From an uncultured Peptostreptococcus sp. (GTDB lineage: Bacteria; Bacillota; Clostridia; Peptostreptococcales; Peptostreptococcaceae), in the NCBI GenBank assembly GCA_900759325.1, contig CAAEUW010000051.1, positions 1 to 38,652 of the forward strand: a stretch of DNA of 38,652 nucleotides, in the 5' to 3' direction. Below the pieces are notes generated by a model. It ran no database searches. It was not told the DNA's origin and was given only the letters and a program-made list of their open reading frames with translations. The position numbers and the translations under genes were made by a program. Below, in pieces: positions 1 to 6,952 of the stretch; the first letter of the stretch is position 1, and every line of letters begins with the position of its first letter.

Positions 1-7
1 AAAAGTC

Positions 8-38
8 AGCTCTTTTTTATATTTTTTTCTAAAGAGCT
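8..38. terminator. Weak terminator-like hairpin at the left edge
   Basis: An 8-bp stem (8-15 with 31-38, AGCTCTTT/AAAGAGCT) encloses an A/T loop. It has no clean T-run on the plus side and a short one on the minus side. It may end a gene lying outside the window. The rest of 39-199 is AT-rich and I see no gene in it. Confidence 0.3.
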
Positions 39-199
39 TTACTATTACAGAATTTAGTCTTACAAAGTGGAATTTACTTTTTCAATTCACCTTTATTGTA
101 TTTTTTAAGATTTTTTATCCCATAAATAGCATACGTGGTTGAAATATATATTTAACTAGTATTATCAAGTGGTTAATATTGAAAATATTAGGAATTGTA

Positions 200-229
200 T
201 TGACAAATACCAGTAATAAGTGTTACAAT
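200..229 (+). promoter_or_regulatory. Promoter of the tyrS leader
   Basis: A perfect -35 TTGACA (200-205) is followed after 18 nt by TACAAT (224-229), with an upstream TG giving an extended -10. Transcription would start near 236, about 25 nt before the leader ATG and about 325 nt before tyrS. This leaves a long structured untranslated region. Confidence 0.8.
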
Positions 230-260
230 TACTAATAAATTTTTAAGGGAGGTAACCAAA

Positions 261-341
261 ATGAAAAGAAACAAAATATACATTTCGACAAGCAAATTAA
301 ATATGGCAATTTTTGGTTACGTTTATTATTATAAGAGTTAG
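261..341 (+). CDS. Tyrosine-rich leader peptide upstream of tyrS (26 aa)
   Basis: A short ORF with an excellent ribosome binding site (AAGGGAGG at 245-252, 8 nt before ATG 261). The peptide starts MKRNKIYIST and ends GYVYYYKS before a TAG at 339-341. Five of 26 residues are tyrosine, at codons 279, 318, 324, 327 and 330; four of them fall in the last seven codons. A strong promoter lies upstream, and a run of alternative hairpins ending in a terminator lies between it and tyrosyl-tRNA synthetase. This is how leader peptides of ribosome-mediated attenuators are built: ribosomes would stall on the Tyr codons when charged tRNA-Tyr is scarce. It could instead be an unrelated small membrane peptide, but the match between its tyrosine content and the downstream gene argues against that. 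No homologue is known to me. Confidence 0.7.
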   Translation: MKRNKIYISTSKLNMAIFGYVYYYKS

Positions 342-444
342 AGGGTCACATAGCAAAATCTAGTGGCTCTATTTCCATTGATAATAAAAGGAGCCCTAAT
401 ACAAACTGATAATTAAGGCTTCTTACACAGGTGTAGGAAGCCTT
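342..444 (+). promoter_or_regulatory. Tyr attenuator: alternative hairpins between leader peptide and tyrS
   Basis: Helices worked out by hand. (a) 342-353 with 360-370: 11 bp with a bulged A, starting right after the leader stop. (b) 365-370 with 390-395: 6 bp including one G-U. (c) Antiterminator 388-400 with 412-424: AAGGAGCC/GGCTTCTT plus TAAT/ATTA around one C-A mismatch. (d) Terminator 415-428 with 431-444. Helix c excludes d, b excludes c, and a excludes b. A ribosome stalled on the Tyr codons could leave a free, so c forms and tyrS is read. A ribosome at the stop codon would mask the left arm of a, releasing b and then d. The order of events is inferred; the pairings are visible. No T-box motif (AGGGTGG) is present. 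Confidence 0.6.
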
Positions 445-446
445 TT
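415..446 (+). terminator. Intrinsic terminator in the tyrS leader
   Basis: A stem of about 13-14 bp (415-428 with 431-444, one G-U pair) is followed by TTTTATAATTT. It lies between the leader peptide and tyrS, and its left arm is also claimed by the antiterminator 388-400/412-424. The T-run is moderate. Confidence 0.75.
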
Positions 447-560
447 ATAATTTGCCCCACTTTTATTTTGTATTTATATAGTGTATAATATATGTGGACT
501 TATTACAAAATTATATACTTATTTGATTTAGGAATATTATTTTAAGAAAGAGGTGTACTA

Positions 561-1784
561 ATGGGAGTTTTTGAAGAACTACAAGCACGTGGCTTAATTG
601 CCCAAATAACAAACGAAGAAGAAATTAAAAATCTAGTAAATACTGGTAAGGCTATATTCTATCTAGGCTTTGACCCTACTGCAGATTCACTACACGTTGG
701 TCATTTCATGGCCCTAGCCTTAATGAGAAGGCTACAGTTGGCTGGTAACAAGCCAGTTGTCCTAGTCGGTGGTGGTACAGGCTACATAGGTGACCCATCA
801 GGTCGTACAGATATGCGTACTATGATGACACCGGAAACTATCCAGCACAATTGTGACTGCTTCAAGGTCCAGATGTCTAAGTTTATAGACTTTAGCGATG
901 ACAAGGCTATTATGGTCAACAATGCAGATTGGTTACTTCAGCTTAACTATATAGAAATGTTAAGAGAGGTTGGTCCACACTTCTCTGTTAACAACATGCT
1001 AAGGGCTGAATGCTACAAGAACAGGATGGAAAAAGGACTATCATTCCTTGAATTTAACTACATGGTAATGCAGTCATATGACTTCTACCACCTATTTAGA
1101 GAATACGGATGTAACATACAGCTAGGTGGTAACGACCAGTGGTCTAACCTACTTGGCGGTACTGAATTAATCCGTAGAAAGCTTGGACAAGATGCCCATG
1201 CAATGACAATTCCTCTACTTACAAAGGCAGACGGAACTAAGATGGGTAAAACTGCTGGTGGAGCTGTATGGCTTGACCCTAATAAGACTTCTCCATTTGA
1301 CTTTTACCAGTACTGGAGAAATGTAGATGACGCTGATGTTATCAATTTCATCAAGAAGCTAACTTTCCTATCACTTGAAGAAATCAAGCCGATGGAAGTC
1401 TGGGAGGGTGCCAAGTTAAACGAAGCAAAGGAACTACTTGCCTTTGAAATGACTAAACTAGTCCACTCTGAAGAAGATGCCAAGAAGGCTCAGGAAGCAT
1501 CTAAGGCCCTATTTGCTGGTGGTGCAGATGATTCTAATATGCCTACTACTGAAATAGACCCAGCTAAGCTTACAGATGGTGCAATTAATGTAACAGACCT
1601 CTTGTTGGAATGTGACCTGGTTCCATCTAGGAGTGAAGTCAGAAGGCTGGTTCAGCAGGGCGGTCTTACTATAGCAGACAAGAAGGTCGAAGATATCAAT
1701 CTAGAAATCAGCCTAGACCAGTTAAAAGAAGGCGTAATCATAAAGAAGGGTAAGAAGAAGTTCCACAAGGCCCTTGTGAAGTAG
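561..1784 (+). CDS. tyrS: Tyrosyl-tRNA synthetase
   Basis: Charges tRNA-Tyr with tyrosine in the cytoplasm. The 407-aa protein has the full bacterial class I layout: a Rossmann catalytic domain with the HIGH-type motif HVGH at residues 45-48, the tyrosine-pocket region around QSYDF (171), GGNDQW near 189, the KMSKS-type loop KMGKT at 227-231, and a C-terminal S4-like RNA-binding domain from about residue 342. The start ATG 561 follows AAGAAAGAGGTG. It is the only full-size plus-strand gene here, preceded by a probable tyrosine attenuator and closed by a strong terminator. A TATAAT at 484-489, between the attenuator and the gene, lacks a convincing -35 but could give some constitutive transcription. 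Confidence 0.97.
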   Translation: MGVFEELQARGLIAQITNEEEIKNLVNTGKAIFYLGFDPTADSLHVGHFMALALMRRLQLAGNKPVVLVGGGTGYIGDPSGRTDMRTMMTPETIQHNCDCFKVQMSKFIDFSDDKAIMVNNADWLLQLNYIEMLREVGPHFSVNNMLRAECYKNRMEKGLSFLEFNYMVMQSYDFYHLFREYGCNIQLGGNDQWSNLLGGTELIRRKLGQDAHAMTIPLLTKADGTKMGKTAGGAVWLDPNKTSPFDFYQYWRNVDDADVINFIKKLTFLSLEEIKPMEVWEGAKLNEAKELLAFEMTKLVHSEEDAKKAQEASKALFAGGADDSNMPTTEIDPAKLTDGAINVTDLLLECDLVPSRSEVRRLVQQGGLTIADKKVEDINLEISLDQLKEGVIIKKGKKKFHKALVK

Positions 1785-1810
1785 ATTTAAACCGTTAAAT
1801 TAGTGGATAC

Positions 1811-1867
1811 AAAAATAGGGGTGCATATTCTGAACGCAGGTAAATGAATATGCCACCCCTATTTTTT
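1811..1867 (+). terminator. tyrS terminator
   Basis: A long stem (1811-1830 with 1846-1866, one bulged base) has arms around AATAGGGGTG/CACCCCTATT and a T-run at 1862-1867. It begins 27 nt after the tyrS stop. Confidence 0.9.
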
Positions 1868-1894
1868 GATTCACTTGTTCACTCTATCCAAAAT

Positions 1895-1991
1895 AGTTAT
1901 ATGATATATGACTCTGATAGTAATAAGAAACCTTCAAACTCGTTAGACTAAGAAAGTGAAAATTATCGCCGACGCTATATATCATACTCCC
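1895..1991 (-). repeat. 97-bp palindrome-ended repeat, copy A
   Basis: Read on the minus strand, this stretch aligns over its whole length with 3691-3788 (plus strand), at roughly 70% identity by eye. Identical blocks include TATGATATATAGCG near one end and CTTAGTCT in the middle. Its two ends are themselves inverted (core TATGATATAT), so it could fold back on itself. It lies just past the tyrS terminator and downstream of the cell-wall-binding gene at 2027-3046. A MITE-like or REP-like element is the simplest reading. Confidence 0.65.
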
Positions 1992-2026
1992 TAAATAATA
2001 CTTGGTAAACAATTTTTATTTTATGA

Positions 2027-3046
2027 TTATCTTATATCTTTTAACTCTTTAATCACGTCATTCGATATAGAATTTTCTCCACCAACAATAATAACATCTT
2101 TTATATTATTTTTTAATATGAATTCCTTAGCATATGAATTCAATTTCTTTGAGCCACTTAACAATATTGCAGCATTTTCCATGCTTGCTATAGGTGTTGA
2201 TGATAATGCATCTGCATAGTTTTCACCAGATACTAAAATAACTTTATTGATGTCTATTCCAAGTATATTCTTATACCCATTAGCAATAAGAGTTGCTGTC
2301 TCGTATCTATTTTTTCCTGCAAATCTTGTTTCCTCGTATCTATATTCTGGTACTGATGATTTACCTCCAAAAACTAGGGTTACAGCACCAGTTTTTCTTC
2401 CTTCTGGACTCACATTGTCCGGATAGAAAGAAAGGTAGTTTGTATTCGGTCTACTGTTATACATATACATAAATGGAACAGCTGCTAATGCATCCGGAAA
2501 GTTGTACCCATCATATACAGCTATAACATCTGTATATATTCCTCTATCGGGATTTTTTATTTTGATTAAATTCTGTATTTCATCATCGACTTTATATGAT
2601 GTTTCAAATCTAGTTTTACCAGAAAGTCTTTTCACGTTTTTAGTTCCTAATTCCTGGATTGTTTTATCTGATATTGTTGATGTTCCTCCAATTACAAATA
2701 TCTTGTCCATATTTTGAAAGATAGATTTATCTTTCAAATGATCATTTGAAGAATTATTCTTGATTAGTACCAATGAACAATTATATTCACTGGCTAACAA
2801 TCCTCCTGATAATGCATCTGCGAAAGACTCTCCACTAGCTATAACTATATTTTTTGCTTTATTAGTAATATCTAGATGTTCTTTTGTTTTAATAGAAGTT
2901 TCATATCGGTTTGAACCATCTATTCTCGTTACCTGAATCGGTACATTTTTATTTATTGCATCAATCTTATTCTCATTAGCATGAATAGTTGTGCTACAAC
3001 TTAGTATTGCTATTGACAGCAAAGAAGATATAATCTTTTTTTTCAT
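2027..3046 (-). CDS. Secreted protein with three cell-wall-binding-2 repeats
   Basis: A 339-aa exported protein. Residues 1-24 form a signal peptide ending in IHA, a likely signal peptidase I site; ILSC inside it is a poor lipobox. The rest is three cell-wall-binding-2 (PF04122) repeats, each opening with an R(I/L/F)xGxxR(Y/F)ET motif: RIDGSNRYET, RLSGKTRFET and RFAGKNRYET. Three such repeats form the wall anchor of clostridial Cwp proteins. No separate functional domain is attached. The start is preceded by AAAGGGGG about 11 nt upstream. Base composition is visibly more AT-rich than the similar gene at 32194-33147. It lies downstream of a broken secreted-protein gene and probably shares its promoter (3488-3516). 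The pair is bracketed by two inverted ~98-bp repeats, suggesting an acquired cassette. Wall or S-layer association is inferred from the family. Confidence 0.85.
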   Translation of the reverse strand: MKKKIISSLLSIAILSCSTTIHANENKIDAINKNVPIQVTRIDGSNRYETSIKTKEHLDITNKAKNIVIASGESFADALSGGLLASEYNCSLVLIKNNSSNDHLKDKSIFQNMDKIFVIGGTSTISDKTIQELGTKNVKRLSGKTRFETSYKVDDEIQNLIKIKNPDRGIYTDVIAVYDGYNFPDALAAVPFMYMYNSRPNTNYLSFYPDNVSPEGRKTGAVTLVFGGKSSVPEYRYEETRFAGKNRYETATLIANGYKNILGIDINKVILVSGENYADALSSTPIASMENAAILLSGSKKLNSYAKEFILKNNIKDVIIVGGENSISNDVIKELKDIR

Positions 3047-3072
3047 TTAGTGATGTCCCCCTTTTCTATGAA

Positions 3073-3412
3073 TTAATCATTCAGTAGATTTCCATAACCT
3101 GAGATAGTATTAGTATAGTAAGATAGATTTCTTATTCTTACATATTCAGGTTTTTCTTTTGTACCTTCTGCATTTATAAATTTACCGAATCTCCTACAAA
3201 AGAAACTAAATCACTATAAGTAAATAAATCTGACCTTGATGTAGATACTACATTTTCAATAGTTTTGTCAATATCGATAGGTTTTATTTCACCAAACGAT
3301 ATTCCATTTGTAAGTGAATCGTCTTCCAAAGCGTTAACCCGGAAATCAGTAAATAAAACTGTTGTAGATAAAATTAATACTAGTATGCTGTATTTAATTT
3401 TTCTCTGTTCAT
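3073..3412 (-). pseudogene. Frameshifted small secreted-protein gene
   Basis: ATG 3412, behind GGAG, opens MNREK and then reaches stops. Adding one A to the A5 run a few codons in restores a frame encoding a textbook signal peptide (KIKYSILVLILSTT, then a cleavable VNA) and about 55 more residues. That frame closes at a TAA inside GGTAAATTTATAAATGC. A further shift continues as INAEGTKEKPEYVRIRNLSY to a stop at 3073. Two frame breaks in about 110 codons make decay more likely than sequencing error, though the A-run break alone could be phase variation. I do not recognise the protein family. Confidence 0.6.
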
Positions 3413-3487
3413 ATTAAAATTCATCTCCTTTAAAAAATATATGAACTTACAGTATTAAAAATACATAAAATAATAAATTCTCATTTG

Positions 3488-3516
3488 AATATAACATATT
3501 ATTTGACACTTTTCAA
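3488..3516 (-). promoter_or_regulatory. Promoter of the 3412-2027 cassette
   Basis: On the minus strand, TTGAAA (3516-3511) is followed after 17 nt by TATATT (3493-3488). It is about 75 nt ahead of the broken gene and is the only good promoter seen before the cell-wall-binding gene. The remaining bases 3517-3690 are AT-rich with no gene. Confidence 0.55.
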
Positions 3517-3690
3517 GATATATTGATTATTTTTCTTTTAGATATAAATTATTTATCGATTTTTCATAATGAAATTCTTTAATATTTAATAGTATTCTAA
3601 AAGTAATTATATACATCATTTAATATACACAAACATACCAATATATAAATCTTAGTAATCAGTTATACCAATATTATTAATAAAAAAACA

Positions 3691-3788
3691 GGTTGTATGA
3701 TATATAGCGCCAACAGTAACTTTTACATTCTTAGTCTGACGACTTTGAAGGCTTTTTTATTAGCATCAACTCTATATATCAAACAACC
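3691..3788 (+). repeat. 98-bp terminal-inverted repeat, copy B
   Basis: The ends are a 17-bp inverted repeat with one mismatch: GGTTGTATGATATATAG at 3691-3707, and the complement of GGTTGTTTGATATATAG at 3772-3788. The body aligns with 1895-1991 in opposite orientation. No clear target-site duplication is visible. It lies between the 3' end of the Gate-domain gene and the promoter of the accessory cassette. No coding potential. Confidence 0.7.
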
Positions 3789-3849
3789 AATAATTTTAGA
3801 ATCTGATTCATCAATATTTCTTTACAAAAGTATATCAAATATACAATAT

Positions 3850-5007
3850 CTAGTGAACTACTAGCATAAAGATTAGGTGGGCAAATATTCCTGCACAAAG
3901 ACCACCAATTGTATGGGCAAGGATTGCTTTACCTGCTAGGTCCCTAGACTTTAATGCATCCATCATACCTATATGAGTACTCAAGTAACCTGACCAGCAC
4001 ATACCCATTGCTGTAAATACAGCTATATCATTTGGTGCTATTGCCCCATTCTTTATAAACTCTGGCACTAGCGAAATAGCTGCTCCAACTGCTCCTAGAG
4101 CTGTTATTGGGAAGGCTATAGCCTCTGGTGACTTAAATCCAAATAGTGGTTCAAGTATAAAGCTTATCTTCTGTCCTATATATGGAAGCAACTTTACACC
4201 CTCATAGGCAGCACCTGTATATCCCTTTTCTCCTGGTCCAAAAGTTAGCATCATAACTAGGGTACAAACGATTAAAACGCCTGGTATAATAGCTACACCC
4301 ATTTCAACACCGTTCTTTCCACCTTCAAGCAATGAGTCTAGAACTCTCTGGAATAGGTTCCCTTCTCTTACTAGCCTAAACTCTGCCTGACTATCCATGT
4401 CAGCCTCACTTAGACTTTCATCATATGGCTCCATGGCCTGGGCACCATAGTACTTTTTAGTCTGTCTTAACATTAGTCTAACACTTATAATAGAACCTAT
4501 TATAGCTCCCACATTACCTATTAAGGCTGGTGCTATATATTCCTTACCCTGGGCTATCATAAATGTTGTAACTATAAGACCCATACCAAAGGCTGTACCT
4601 ATGTTACAAAGGGCTGGTACCTGGTATTTCTTGAAATACTGTGTAAATGTCTTATCCTTAGCGAATGGTATAATTGCTGGGTTATCAGATAGGTATGTAG
4701 CAACAACACCAGTTATACTTGCTCCTGGTAGGCCCCAAATTGGCTTCATCAAAGGTGCAAATATTTTGTTGATCAAGGCTATAGCCCCAAATTCTGATAG
4801 TAAACTACTGATAGCACCCGCTAGAACTGCCATCGCCATTATTAAAAATACTGTATTTAGTAGGAGGTCATGAGCTGTAGCCATCATAGTCTTAAACATT
4901 GGTCCTACACCCATCACACTACCTAACCAAGAAAATCCTCCAATAAATATCGTTAGAAAGACAAAGGTCTCTATACCTATCGCCTTAACTTTTTTTCTAT
5001 TTTCCAT
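3850..5007 (-). CDS. Gate-domain (nucleoside-recognition) membrane protein
   Basis: A 385-aa polytopic inner-membrane protein with about eight hydrophobic segments. Two similar halves, around residues 50-160 and 235-345, look like the Gate/nucleoside-recognition fold found in nucleoside transporters and in the SpmA/SpmB family. The conserved-looking stretch LSDNPAIIPFAKDK lies in the first half. The middle loop (about 180-225) is hydrophilic. The substrate is not predictable. It starts 1 nt after the trmD stop with an AAGGCGG ribosome site, so it is the last gene of the ylxM-ffh-rpsP-khpA-rimM-trmD cluster, where rplS usually follows trmD. The terminator for this end is not obvious. Confidence 0.75.
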   Translation of the reverse strand: MENRKKVKAIGIETFVFLTIFIGGFSWLGSVMGVGPMFKTMMATAHDLLLNTVFLIMAMAVLAGAISSLLSEFGAIALINKIFAPLMKPIWGLPGASITGVVATYLSDNPAIIPFAKDKTFTQYFKKYQVPALCNIGTAFGMGLIVTTFMIAQGKEYIAPALIGNVGAIIGSIISVRLMLRQTKKYYGAQAMEPYDESLSEADMDSQAEFRLVREGNLFQRVLDSLLEGGKNGVEMGVAIIPGVLIVCTLVMMLTFGPGEKGYTGAAYEGVKLLPYIGQKISFILEPLFGFKSPEAIAFPITALGAVGAAISLVPEFIKNGAIAPNDIAVFTAMGMCWSGYLSTHIGMMDALKSRDLAGKAILAHTIGGLCAGIFAHLIFMLVVH

Positions 5008-5008
5008 A

Positions 5009-5749
5009 TTAATCCGCCTTTCGAGTTCGTCTCTTTTTTTTATTATCTTCCCTGTGAGAGGCCTGGTACTTGTCCCATAAATCCGGCCTCCTATTCTTCG
5101 TTATCTTCTTAGACTCTTCTAGTCTCCACTTGTCTATGTTACCATGATTGCCTGACACTAAGACAGGCGGTACTTCCACCCCCCTAAAGTCTCTGGGCCT
5201 AGTATACTGGGGATACTCAAGTAGATTATTCTCTAAGCTTTCATCCTCAAAGCTCTCATTCCTGTTTAAAACACCTGGTATCAACCTAGATATGGCATCA
5301 ATCATGGTCAGGGCGGGGAGCTCTCCTCCAGTAAGTACATAGTCACCGATTGATATTTCCTCAGTAACTATCATATCTATAACCCTCTGGTCTATGCCCT
5401 CATAGTGGCCACACAGAAAGATACAGTCATCAGAATGTGCAAAGTCCTTAGCCATTTCCTGGTTAAATATCCTACCCTTAGGTGAAAGATATATAACTCT
5501 AGGCTTGTCTAGACCGTAAGTCTCAACTATATGCTCATATGTGGAAATAATAGGCTGGGCTGTCATCACCATGCCTGCCCCTCCCCCAAATGGATAGTCG
5601 TCTACCTTCTTGTGCTTGTTTTCCGAAAAATCTCGAATATTAAATAAATTAATCTCTAAAATTCCATTGTCTATTGCTTTTTTTATCATGCTTTCCCCTA
5701 TGTATGCAGCAAATATATCAGGGAAAAGTGTCATCACATGTATTCTCAT
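5009..5749 (-). CDS. trmD: tRNA (guanine-37-N1) methyltransferase TrmD
   Basis: Methylates G37 of tRNAs reading CNN codons, preventing +1 frameshifts. The 246-aa protein starts MRIHVMTLFPDIF and carries the SPOUT trefoil-knot SAM site: YLSPKGRIF, FLCGHYEGIDQRV and SIGDYVLTGGELPAL, with a C-terminal tRNA-binding region (YTRPRDFRG). The C-terminal tail is lysine/arginine rich. Its ATG overlaps the rimM stop by one base (TAATG), so the two are translationally coupled. The Gate-domain gene follows after 1 nt. Confidence 0.97.
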   Translation of the reverse strand: MRIHVMTLFPDIFAAYIGESMIKKAIDNGILEINLFNIRDFSENKHKKVDDYPFGGGAGMVMTAQPIISTYEHIVETYGLDKPRVIYLSPKGRIFNQEMAKDFAHSDDCIFLCGHYEGIDQRVIDMIVTEEISIGDYVLTGGELPALTMIDAISRLIPGVLNRNESFEDESLENNLLEYPQYTRPRDFRGVEVPPVLVSGNHGNIDKWRLEESKKITKNRRPDLWDKYQASHREDNKKKRRTRKAD

Positions 5750-6267
5750 TAGTCCAAAAGTCCCGGTATAGGCTTGATCTTCATCAACCTATTTTTTGTG
5801 TCAATATCCGGCACAATTTCGTATGTTGCAGGGATAAGGTACTCCTTAGAATCCTCTCCCTTAACCACATATACGTCATTTGCTGCATATTGCAGAACAT
5901 CGACTAATTTTCCAACCTTTTGACCATCTAGGGTCTCCACATCCATACCAATCATATCAGCTATAAAAAATTCATCCTCATCCAATTGATACGACATTTC
6001 CCTATCGACAAATATAAACTTACCAATAAGGGCCTGGACTGATTCAATAGTGTCATAGCCTTTCAACTTAACAACTATAGAATTGTTGGATGCAGTTACT
6101 GCTCTTTCTACTAGGTACTTGTGTTCCCTATCATTAGCTATAAAAAAATATTCAAGGTCCTTGAACCTATCTATCTTGTCTGTATGGGGGTATATTTTAA
6201 TTTCTCCTTTTAAGCCCCTGGTAGTCACTATCTTACCTAGCTTAAAATATTCCAATTTATCAGTCAC
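5749..6267 (-). CDS. rimM: Ribosome maturation factor RimM
   Basis: Assists 30S maturation by binding ribosomal protein S19 and the 16S head. The 172-aa protein has an N-terminal RimM beta-barrel (FKLGKIVTTRGLKGEIKIYP) and a C-terminal PRC-barrel half (IGMDVETLDGQKVGKLVDVL). The start codon is GTG at 6265-6267, preceded at 7 nt by AGGAGG; there is no nearer ATG. A terminator-like hairpin stands between khpA and this gene, so rimM-trmD may be expressed below, or independently of, the ribosomal protein end of the operon. I found no convincing separate promoter in 6268-6344. Confidence 0.95.
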   Translation of the reverse strand: MTDKLEYFKLGKIVTTRGLKGEIKIYPHTDKIDRFKDLEYFFIANDREHKYLVERAVTASNNSIVVKLKGYDTIESVQALIGKFIFVDREMSYQLDEDEFFIADMIGMDVETLDGQKVGKLVDVLQYAANDVYVVKGEDSKEYLIPATYEIVPDIDTKNRLMKIKPIPGLLD

Positions 6268-6344
6268 TTAATTACCTCCTAGCACTTCTGTTAATGCTTT
6301 CCTCTTAAATAAGCCTAGTCACTAAGATAAATATATTATTTAGT

Positions 6345-6370
6345 AAAAAAGGATTAGGCAAGCCTAATCC
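6345..6370 (-). terminator. Intra-operon terminator overlapping the khpA stop codon
   Basis: On the minus strand, GGATTAGGC pairs perfectly with GCCTAATCC (6370-6362 with 6359-6351) and is followed directly by six T (6350-6345). The khpA stop TAG (6366-6364) lies inside the left arm, so a terminating ribosome would cover the hairpin. It would act as a partial terminator between rpsP-khpA and rimM-trmD. Confidence 0.75.
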
Positions 6371-6597
6371 TCTACTATTTCTAATGTTACATTTACTTTC
6401 TTCTTGTTGGATACTGATTTTAATACAGTTCTTATTGATTTAGCAATTCTCCCCTTCTTACCGATTACCTTACCCATATCCGAGTCATCAACCTTTAGCT
6501 TAAGTAGGATCTCCTTGCCGTCCACAATTTCTTCGACTAGCACTTTATCAGGATTGTCAACAAGAGCTCTTGCTATTCCTTCTACTAGTTGTTTCAT
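6364..6597 (-). CDS. khpA: KH-domain RNA-binding protein KhpA
   Basis: A small RNA-binding protein (77 aa), a single KH domain with the GXXG loop inside GKVIGKKGRIAKSIR. In Firmicutes this family (YlqC/KhpA) pairs with KhpB/Jag to bind RNA and affect cell division and elongation. It sits in its usual place between rpsP and rimM, 20 nt after rpsP. Its last codons form the left arm of a terminator-like hairpin. Confidence 0.93.
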   Translation of the reverse strand: MKQLVEGIARALVDNPDKVLVEEIVDGKEILLKLKVDDSDMGKVIGKKGRIAKSIRTVLKSVSNKKKVNVTLEIVED

Positions 6598-6617
6598 ATT
6601 ATCGTCTCCACCAAAAA

Positions 6618-6890
6618 TTACTTAGATTCTTTAGCTGCTTCAAACTTTTCAATTATTCCGTTTGATACGAATAACTTCTTAACAACTTCAGTAGGCTGTG
6701 CACCTGTTACCAACCACTTGATTGCCTTTTCTTCGTCAATCTTAACCTGCTTTGGTTCTGTTAATGGGTTATAGTATCCTATTTCTTCAATAAATCTACC
6801 GTTTCTCGGCGATCTAGCATCTGCTACTATTACTCTGTAAAAAGGTCTCTTATGAGTTCCCATTCTTCTTAATCTTATCTTAACTGCCAT
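6618..6890 (-). CDS. rpsP: 30S ribosomal protein S16
   Basis: 90 aa, opening with the family signature MAVKIRLRRMGTHKRPFYRV, followed by ADARSPRNGRFIEEIGYYNP. Normal length for Firmicute S16. It is preceded by GGAGG and lies 62 nt after ffh in the SRP/ribosome operon. Role: assembly and stability of the 30S body. Confidence 0.98.
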   Translation of the reverse strand: MAVKIRLRRMGTHKRPFYRVIVADARSPRNGRFIEEIGYYNPLTEPKQVKIDEEKAIKWLVTGAQPTEVVKKLFVSNGIIEKFEAAKESK

Positions 6891-6952
6891 TTCAAAATAC
6901 CTCCAAAAATTTAATAATAATATAATTTATTCTAAACAATGAATATGCTAAC

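Noticed and set aside
230..560. T-box riboswitch for tyrS
   Set aside because: No AGGGTGG-type T-box sequence and no matching antiterminator bulge anywhere between the promoter and tyrS. The structures seen fit a leader-peptide attenuator better.
2950..3046. Lipoprotein signal in the cell-wall-binding protein
   Set aside because: ILSC is a poor lipobox, while IHA a few residues on is a good signal peptidase I site.
3691..3788. Insertion sequence
   Set aside because: Terminal inverted repeats are present but the element is under 100 bp and encodes nothing. No transposase gene was found in the window, so it was called a repeat.
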